Positions 1 through 3,697 of a stretch of DNA of 6,564 bases are shown one piece after another. The stretch is from JBMORL01 sp049322335 (GTDB lineage: Bacteria; Bacteroidota; Bacteroidia; Flavobacteriales_D; UBA2798). Positions within the stretch are counted from its first letter, which is position 1. Every line of letters begins with the position of its first letter. The position numbers were made by a program, and so were the translations under genes. The notes under the pieces are model-generated. The model was not told where the DNA came from. It was given only the letters and a program-made list of their open reading frames with translations, and made no database searches. Location: the NCBI GenBank assembly GCA_049322335.1, contig JBMORL010000111.1, positions 1 through 6,564 of the forward strand. Reading direction: 5' to 3'.

Positions 1-489
1 CGCCCGTTTATCCTGAGTGATAACGAAGTGATGTTACTGAACTTCGAGCTGAACAAAAACACCTCTTTAGGAAGCGTTTTTAATGCACTGTTCAGTTATG
101 CCAACACAACGGCAAGGGATGAAGCAACGGTAACGATTCCGGCATTCGTGCCCGGGAACTACGTCAATGCTCCATCAGGTGCAACGCATTTCAGATTGGT
201 AATGTCGATTGGAGTACTTAGCGATTATGGTTTTGAACCATCGAGCAAAAAGTACGAGCCTTTGGATGCATCCACCAATTTAATGAACGCAACCGTTTAC
301 AGTAACGTTTTTGATTTAGCTGACCCGTCAGTTACTGCGAACTTAACGGCTACACTTTCCGGTTCACCAACCCTTAGCGGTGACCAGGTAGTTATCCAGA
401 TGTTAGGAATTGAGTTTTTCCAACGCATCGGAACTACGGATTACCTTTTTGCACAAGGCAACGCGATGAAGATTATTAACGTATTCTAA
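1..489 (+). CDS. Hypothetical protein, C-terminal part (5' end cut by the window edge)
   Basis: The reading frame is open from base 1 (RPFILSDNEVMLLNFELNKN...) to TAA at 487-489, so the gene starts outside the window. The GTG at 28 and ATG at 31 are probably internal codons. The visible 162 residues have no membrane segment, zinc motif or recognisable catalytic motif. They alternate hydrophobic and Thr/Ser/Asn-rich stretches (for example VTIPAFVPGNYVNAPSGATHF and VTANLTATLSGSPTLSG), which suggests a mainly beta-strand fold. From memory and unverified, the pattern resembles the C-terminal half of a Bacteroidota family of roughly 230-260 residues, function unknown, often found in genomic islands. 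A strong terminator follows 24 bases after the stop, so this is the last gene of its transcript. It is oriented opposite to the recombinase-primase operon, so membership of the same element is not shown. The frame is secure; the function is unknown. Confidence 0.85.
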   Translation, partial: RPFILSDNEVMLLNFELNKNTSLGSVFNALFSYANTTARDEATVTIPAFVPGNYVNAPSGATHFRLVMSIGVLSDYGFEPSSKKYEPLDASTNLMNATVYSNVFDLADPSVTANLTATLSGSPTLSGDQVVIQMLGIEFFQRIGTTDYLFAQGNAMKIINVF

Positions 490-513
490 AGCGTATGAAA
501 AACAAACAAGGGT

Positions 514-544
514 AAAACCCTCTGCCGTTGGCAGGGGGTTTTTT
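514..544 (+). terminator. Rho-independent terminator of the upstream gene
   Basis: The stem pairs aaaaccc (514-520) with gggtttt, continues through one T-G wobble, and closes with ctgcc (522-526) and ggcag (530-534) around a 3-base loop, gtt. The right arm runs directly into a six-T tract (539-544). It lies 24 bases after the stop codon of the + strand gene. The reverse strand has only a short T run, so it should act mainly on rightward transcription. Confidence 0.93.
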
Positions 545-618
545 GTTGTTTGTATCTTGCATTTTCGGGGTTTGCTATTTAGCGTTGATTTAAGGCGTTT
601 TTCTGTGCCGGTGGTATC

Positions 619-649
619 TTGGTAGGGTCAACCCTGTGTTTTACGTTTG
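619..649 (+). promoter_or_regulatory. Candidate Bacteroidota-type promoter reading rightward
   Basis: TACGTTTG at 642-649 matches the Bacteroidota -7 consensus TANNTTTG exactly. TTG at 619-621 (CTTG, one mismatch from TTTG) lies 20 bp upstream, the expected spacing for the -33 element. Transcription would start near 656 and run into the palindrome cluster and hairpin block. It is downstream of the intrinsic terminator at 514-544, so it would define a separate rightward transcript. This is a pattern match only. Confidence 0.42.
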
Positions 650-778
650 TAGGGCTTGATTAAGCGTTATTCTTAGTATTTTATACCTACGGTTGATTGG
701 TAGCTTTAGGGTCGCACTATACGGGTTAAACATAGCTCATCTATGGCTCTGATACGGCTTTAATACGGCTCAACCCCC

Positions 779-857
779 TAAAATCGGTTTAAAAAAATCC
801 GGATTTTTAACAGGCCGTTACCTTCGAGCTCGATTTTTATTAATAGATAAAATCGGT
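779..857. repeat. 10-bp direct repeat flanking two palindromes
   Basis: TAAAATCGGT occurs at 779-788 and again at 848-857. Between the copies lie a perfect 16-bp palindrome (aaaaatcc/ggattttt, 793-808) and a perfect 10-bp palindrome (tcgagctcga, 824-833). Such clustering is typical of protein-binding or replication-control DNA, but no specific function can be assigned. Confidence 0.6.
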
Positions 858-895
858 CGTGCGGTGGGTTTGTGTGTTTATCTATTAATAAAAAT
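833..895. repeat. Perfect 19-bp inverted repeat with a 25-bp spacer
   Basis: The left arm atttttattaatagataaa (833-851) is the exact reverse complement of the right arm at 877-895. The spacer (852-876) is GT-rich and dissimilar. The arms are A/T-rich and unlike the GC-rich block that starts just after. It could be a binding or crossover site for the nearby tyrosine recombinases, part of an origin, or an RNA hairpin. It has no T tract positioned as in an intrinsic terminator. The repeat is certain; the role is not. Confidence 0.85.
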
Positions 896-1141
896 GAGCA
901 TCCAAGCGGAGGGATAAAGTTTGTTCGGAGCCGTCATGTTGTTTCCGCGCGGAAGGTGGAACGGAACTTTATTTTTTCTTCCTGTGGTTGATGTCATTTT
1001 TTACGGTCAACTGCATTTCTTGGGTGTGTCGGTAAAAAGACAGCGCAGGAAAAACAGCCCTGAGCGTGTGCAGGGAAAACGGCTGCAATGAATGAAGCGT
1101 AGCGGAATGGTTTGCGGACGTTGTGTCGCGAGCCGCTGCGA

Positions 1142-1315
1142 GTGGAGGCAACGGTGGAAGCACGGGAGTTTTTTCTTAAAAACGGGTGCGACCTATGTTG
1201 TAAACACAAGGGCTTACCTTGCTGCCGGCAGGCTAAAATAAAAGTCAAGCCCGCAGCCGTTGCCGACCCGCAGGCGAGCCTAAAATGGGCAGCCGGTGGA
1301 TTTTTTAGTGGCTGA
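1142..1315 (+). CDS. Possible small Cys-rich protein (doubtful)
   Basis: This frame has a TTG at 1112 or a GTG at 1142 as possible starts and no ATG; an in-frame stop lies at 1100-1102. From GTG the product is about 57 residues with a Cys-rich centre (NGCDLCCKHKGLPCCRQAK) and ends ...KWAAGGFFSG. The Cys pattern could bind a metal if the protein is real. Against it: no Shine-Dalgarno sequence, a weak start codon, and an overlap with small inverted repeats such as the palindrome ctgccggcag near 1223. I do not recognise a function. It may be a chance frame in a conserved non-coding block. Confidence 0.2.
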   Translation: MEATVEAREFFLKNGCDLCCKHKGLPCCRQAKIKVKPAAVADPQASLKWAAGGFFSG

Positions 1316-1330
1316 AGAGAACGGAATGAG

Positions 1331-1396
1331 CATTGCCAAGCGGAACCATACCTATAAAAAAATCAATTATTCCGGTGACGCCTGGCAAGCGCAATG
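1331..1396 (+). repeat. Imperfect hairpin carrying the shared A/T-rich loop motif
   Basis: Outer arms cattgc (1331-1336) and gcaatg (1391-1396) and inner arms cggaa (1341-1345) and ttccg (1370-1374) enclose a loop containing atacctataaaaaaatcaat. That loop resembles the loops of the three hairpins downstream (an ACCTTAA-like core followed by an A run). The stem is much weaker than theirs and has alternative pairings (ttgcc 1333-1337 with ggcaa 1384-1388). A 23-codon frame (1326-1397) covers the same bases. Confidence 0.4.
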
Positions 1397-1435
1397 AAGT
1401 GAACGAAGCGACTAAAAAAGACAAAGGAGGCTGCC

Positions 1436-1531
1436 GTGAACGAAGGCAAGGCAATGAAAAGCGTGACAAAGTGCCTTAGCACCCGTCAGGGCAAGACAAC
1501 TGTTTTTTATACCTTAAAAAATTTACACTGA
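1436..1531 (+). CDS. Possible 31-residue peptide with a strong Shine-Dalgarno sequence (doubtful)
   Basis: A GTG start at 1436 is preceded by AAAGGAGG (1423-1430) at a 5-base spacing, a textbook ribosome binding site. That is notable because the larger genes here, as usual in Bacteroidota, have none. The frame reads MNEGKAMKSVTKCLSTRQGKTT... and ends with TGA at 1529-1531. The peptide is basic, with no membrane segment or known motif. Its codons lie within the long hairpin at 1484-1558 and one arm of the 1445-1580 repeat, so translation and RNA folding would compete. It could be a leader peptide, a real small protein, or a chance frame beside an anti-SD-like sequence. Confidence 0.22.
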   Translation: MNEGKAMKSVTKCLSTRQGKTTVFYTLKNLH

Positions 1532-1580
1532 ATAAAAAACGGTTGTTTTGCTTTGGCGCGTCTTTTTGTATTGCCTTGCC
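1445..1580 (+). ncRNA. Candidate structured RNA: 11-bp closing helix around a 27-bp hairpin
   Basis: GGCAAGGCAAT (1445-1455) pairs perfectly with ATTGCCTTGCC (1570-1580), extended by a G-U pair and possibly by aaaa/tttt pairs. Inside are a small hairpin (gtgc 1471-1474 with gcac 1479-1482) and a long one (1484-1510 with 1532-1558). The long stem has 27 consecutive pairs with no mismatch if G-U is allowed. All five wobbles are G-U when the + strand is the RNA and would be A-C mismatches on the other strand. That asymmetry is the main evidence for a rightward RNA. The 21-nt loop holds accttaaaaaattta. The promoter candidate at 619-649 points toward it. No known RNA family was recognised. Confidence 0.5.
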
Positions 1581-1635
1581 GCAGAGAACACCGCTTTTCC
1601 TGCGCTGGCTTGTGTGGTGGCGTGTGAGGGCAAAA

Positions 1636-1693
1636 GCAGTGCATACAAAGCCAAAAACTTTTTTCCTTTAAAAAAATGCTTTGTATGGACTGC
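1636..1693. repeat. Hairpin A: 16-bp arms, 26-nt loop
   Basis: Arms 1636-1651 (gcagtgcatacaaagc) and 1678-1693 (gctttgtatggactgc) pair in 15 of 16 positions; the only mismatch is G1641 with G1688. The 26-nt loop (1652-1677) begins caaaaacttttt and matches the loop of hairpin B, 61 bp downstream, at 20 of 26 positions. The two stems are unrelated. Confidence 0.8.
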
Positions 1694-1711
1694 TGCGCGT
1701 TCTTTGGGGAA

Positions 1712-1775
1712 GGTTACAGCTCTTGCCATGCAAAAACTTTTTACCTTAATCTCAATCATGGCAAGTGCTGTAACC
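1712..1775. repeat. Hairpin B: 19-bp arms, same 26-nt loop type
   Basis: Arms 1712-1730 (ggttacagctcttgccatg) and 1757-1775 pair in 18 of 19 positions; the mismatch is T1721 with T1766. The 26-nt loop (1731-1756) also begins caaaaacttttt. The end of the recombinase gene lies only 27 bp away. There is no T tract after the stem in either direction, so it does not look like an intrinsic terminator of the leftward operon. Confidence 0.82.
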
Positions 1776-1802
1776 GTGCGGTGAGATCATGTACGGATTT
1801 TA

Positions 1803-2678
1803 TCAGCTGAACGGATGATATTTGTTTAACGCTTCCTGCAACTGTTCTACATCATTCTGTTTGTACTTTTCTGTTGTTCCCGGATATTTATGCCCGGCAT
1901 AGTTCTGCACAAGAGTAATATCATGTCCCTGTTTTAATAAATTCGTGATGACACTTTGCCGGATGGTTTTACAGTTTACTTTACGTGGTGAAAAAGTTTC
2001 CTTGTAGTTTCGTTTGAGATGGGTAACAATATCTTCTACCGTAAACCGATTGTTTCTTACTCCAATCAATAAAGCTTTTTCGTTTTCACTCAGCTTGTGC
2101 CTTCTCGATAATTTGTTTCTTACTTCATTGATGTATTGATAAAATAAAAGTACCTGGTTGGGTTTTAATGTCAGCTCTCTTGCATTGGTGTTGTGTCCGC
2201 CTTTTACATAAACGGTTCCTTCATTCAGGTTTACATCATCTACATTTAAAGCGGTGATTTCTCTTGGTAATAATCCCTGATAAATTAATAAACTCATTAA
2301 AACTTTATTTCTGTACTCTAATGCGTTGAACCTTTCTTTGCGGTGTAAAAGTGTTTCCAGTTCTTCGGCTGTAAATAAATCCTGTAATTGTATATCTCTT
2401 GATATTTTATCGCGTAACCGGATGGAACGGGCCGGGTTGTCTGCCCTCACTCCGGTATAAGCCAAAAAATCATAGTATTGTTTAATGCTGCTGAGTATCC
2501 GGTTAACTGTTCTTGCACTGTTGTATTTTGTTCTCAGCTCACCGATATAACCGACAATATCGGCATGGTAATAGTTTTTTGCACCCGGATGATTGGTTAA
2601 AAAAATTTCAATCTCGCGTATATAAGCATTCACACTTCCCATACGCAAACGCTGTTTTAAATACTCCTGCAATGTCAT
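1803..2678 (-). CDS. Degenerate tyrosine recombinase, partner of the upstream recombinase
   Basis: This 291-residue protein has the two-domain layout of XerC/D-type recombinases: an N-terminal core-binding (SAM-like) domain at about residues 1-88 and a catalytic domain from about 100 on. It keeps the hairpin Lys (K159 in YVKGG), the box II Arg (R240 in KTIRQS), the box III His (H263 in YAGHK) and the nucleophile Tyr (Y272 in TEKYK). The box I motif, normally GLRxxE, reads GLLPRE, so the first catalytic Arg is Leu137 (R139 is nearby but shifted). The box II His is Lys237. Loss of Arg I is known in some Bacteroidota integrases such as IntDOT, so inactivity is not certain, but losing both suggests reduced cleavage or a structural role. 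The start ATG overlaps the stop of the upstream recombinase (ATGA), which implies translational coupling and a heteromeric pair. Confidence 0.9.
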   Translation of the reverse strand: MTLQEYLKQRLRMGSVNAYIREIEIFLTNHPGAKNYYHADIVGYIGELRTKYNSARTVNRILSSIKQYYDFLAYTGVRADNPARSIRLRDKISRDIQLQDLFTAEELETLLHRKERFNALEYRNKVLMSLLIYQGLLPREITALNVDDVNLNEGTVYVKGGHNTNARELTLKPNQVLLFYQYINEVRNKLSRRHKLSENEKALLIGVRNNRFTVEDIVTHLKRNYKETFSPRKVNCKTIRQSVITNLLKQGHDITLVQNYAGHKYPGTTEKYKQNDVEQLQEALNKYHPFS

Positions 2679-3544
2679 AGCTTGCGTAAAAGTTTACGGC
2701 TCACTTTCGCGTATATCTGTGTGCTTTCCAAATAGGCATGACCTAAAAAATCCCTTACAAATTCGCTCTTTAAACCGTTTTCTAAAAGATGTGTGGCAAT
2801 ACTATGGCGTAAATGGTGCAGGGAGGTTTCGCGCGGTACCGTGGTGCGCTCAATGATTTTTTTCAGTAACTTGTTTAAATCACCCGCGTGTATTCTTCCT
2901 CCCAAACGATTGAGTAAAAAGGCTTCTTCGCGGCTGTGTTTATTTCCTTCCGTACGCTCATATAAAACATATTCTTCCAGTTCTTTTTTTACGCTTTCCG
3001 TGATCGGTATTACCCTGCGCTTTGCTCCCTTTCCGGCTCGTACATAAACCAGTCTTGTTTTAAAATGTATGTCTTTTACATCTAACTGTTCTCCCTCTGC
3101 CCTTCGTAGTCCGCAGCTGTAAAATAAATGCAGGGCTGCCTTTTCTTTTAAATTAACGGTTGCATTAAAAAGCTCTTGTATCTGTTCCCTGCTCAGGGGT
3201 TGGCGCGGATTGGATTCGACTTTTTTAAAACTTAGTGCGCTGATGGGATTTATTTTGATCTGCCGGGTTATCTCCAGCCAGTTAAAAAACAACTTTAAGG
3301 AATAAACATGGTGATGGATATGTACGGAACTTAAGCCTCCTTCTTTAAGTTTACAGGGTCGTATAAACAAGTATTCGTAAAATTCCATGATGTGCTGCCG
3401 GTTGATTTCCGTTACAGCTAAATAACCGCTGTAATCAAAAAAAGAGTGTACTAACCGGGGTAACATTTTACAACTGCCACTACTGTAGCCCAACCGGATT
3501 AAATACAACTTAAATTCATGGATGACTGTTTCAATATTCTGCAT
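2675..3544 (-). CDS. Tyrosine recombinase/integrase, XerC/XerD-like, with full catalytic set
   Basis: The protein has 289 residues, normal for the XerC/D type (about 300). Residues 1-105 form the N-terminal core-binding domain; the catalytic domain runs from about 115 to the end. All active-site residues are visible: R147 in YSCGLRRAE, K172 in RAGKGAK, H243 and R246 in LHHLRHS, H269 in DFLGHAY and nucleophile Y278 in STQIYAK. It should cut and rejoin DNA strands through a 3'-phosphotyrosine link, acting on paired recombination sites for integration, excision, inversion or dimer resolution. It is probably not the housekeeping XerC or XerD, since it is paired with a second recombinase and follows a primase-helicase gene. 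The start is the ATG at 3544-3542; an A/T-rich leader without Shine-Dalgarno precedes it. It follows the primase gene by 114 bp and overlaps the next gene by 4 bases. Confidence 0.95.
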   Translation of the reverse strand: MQNIETVIHEFKLYLIRLGYSSGSCKMLPRLVHSFFDYSGYLAVTEINRQHIMEFYEYLFIRPCKLKEGGLSSVHIHHHVYSLKLFFNWLEITRQIKINPISALSFKKVESNPRQPLSREQIQELFNATVNLKEKAALHLFYSCGLRRAEGEQLDVKDIHFKTRLVYVRAGKGAKRRVIPITESVKKELEEYVLYERTEGNKHSREEAFLLNRLGGRIHAGDLNKLLKKIIERTTVPRETSLHHLRHSIATHLLENGLKSEFVRDFLGHAYLESTQIYAKVSRKLLRKL

Positions 3545-3593
3545 CGTAGGTAAATTATCGTATTGGTATTTTTTTATTGCGCTTGCACACTTT

Positions 3594-3697
3594 GCCGAAC
3601 ACCGAACGCCAAGGCTGTTTTATTTTTATTTCAGTTGATTTTCAATTGAAAAATAAAATCATACTGCTACCGCTGGCGTTCGGTTTGGTGTTCGGGC
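3594..3697. repeat. Nested ~100-bp inverted repeat overlapping the end of the primase gene
   Basis: CCGAACACCGAACGCC (3595-3610) pairs with GGCGTTCGG (3675-3683) and TGTTCGG (3689-3695) as 9 + 7 bp, with only a 5-base bulge (3684-3688). Inside, TTTTATTTTT (3618-3627) pairs with AAAAATAAAA (3649-3658), and cagttg/caattg caps the centre with one wobble on the + strand. The right outer arm is coding sequence for the last residues of the primase (PNRTPAVAV). A further copy of GAACGCCAA lies at 3704-3712. No T tract follows the stem on the operon strand, so a classical terminator is unlikely. It may be an mRNA-stabilising or processing hairpin, a recombinase or replication site, or a dispersed repeat. 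Confidence 0.75.

Larger units (their letters stand above)
545..1802. other. 1.26-kb non-coding, structure-rich region
   Basis: No long or convincing protein gene is visible between the terminator and the end of the recombinase operon. The left part (545-780) is AT-rich with short repeats, such as atacggct twice near 750-770 and a catag/ctatg hairpin near 730. Bases 779-897 hold a palindrome cluster. From about 900 to 1320 the composition is clearly more GC-rich, with a 12-bp palindrome centred on 948/949 and a nested hairpin (cagcc 1055-1059 with ggctg 1081-1085). The element GCAATGAA followed shortly by GCG occurs three times (near 1085, 1391 and 1451). From 1331 to 1775 the sequence is mostly inverted repeats. 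Small frames exist on both strands, including 23 codons at 1326-1397 (MSIAKRNHTYKK...), but they overlap the inverted repeats and most lack good starts. The change in composition and the density of repeats suggest a functional non-coding or recombining segment rather than decayed genes. Confidence 0.7.

Noticed and set aside
969..1248. Two overlapping minus-strand frames of 64 and 84 residues
   Set aside because: They overlap each other in different frames, have low-complexity Pro/Ala/His-rich products, and show no start signal or motif.
1445..1580. Retron-like RNA (flanking inverted repeats, short hairpin, long hairpin)
   Set aside because: The layout is superficially similar, but no reverse transcriptase gene or motif is present in the window and the expected priming guanosine context could not be identified.
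1523..1759. 78-residue frame on the minus strand (MIEIKVKSFCMARAV...)
   Set aside because: It has an ATG, but it runs across hairpins A and B and one arm of the long hairpin, and its start lies in a hairpin arm. The inverted repeats explain the open frames on both strands. It cannot be fully excluded.
1484..1775. Integron-type attC array
   Set aside because: The hairpins are near recombinase genes, but neither recombinase shows the integron-integrase-specific insertion, there are no cassette genes between hairpins, and no conserved R/L boxes at the stem ends; it is the loops that are conserved.
1331..1775. CRISPR array
   Set aside because: Repeated units are hairpins with conserved loops and differing stems at irregular spacing, not identical direct repeats with uniform spacers, and no cas gene is present.
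1548..1784. 78-residue frame on the plus strand (MLWRVFLYCLAAENT...)
   Set aside because: Its only upstream start is TTG inside a hairpin arm, with no ATG until the last third, and it overlaps the minus-strand frame over the same inverted repeats.
1803..3544. Housekeeping XerC and XerD
   Set aside because: Chromosomal XerC and XerD are normally unlinked and both carry complete catalytic sets; here the genes are fused in an operon after a primase, and one is degenerate.
3594..3697. Intrinsic terminator between primase and recombinase genes
   Set aside because: The stem is strong, but no T tract follows it on the operon strand, and the downstream genes have no clear promoter of their own.
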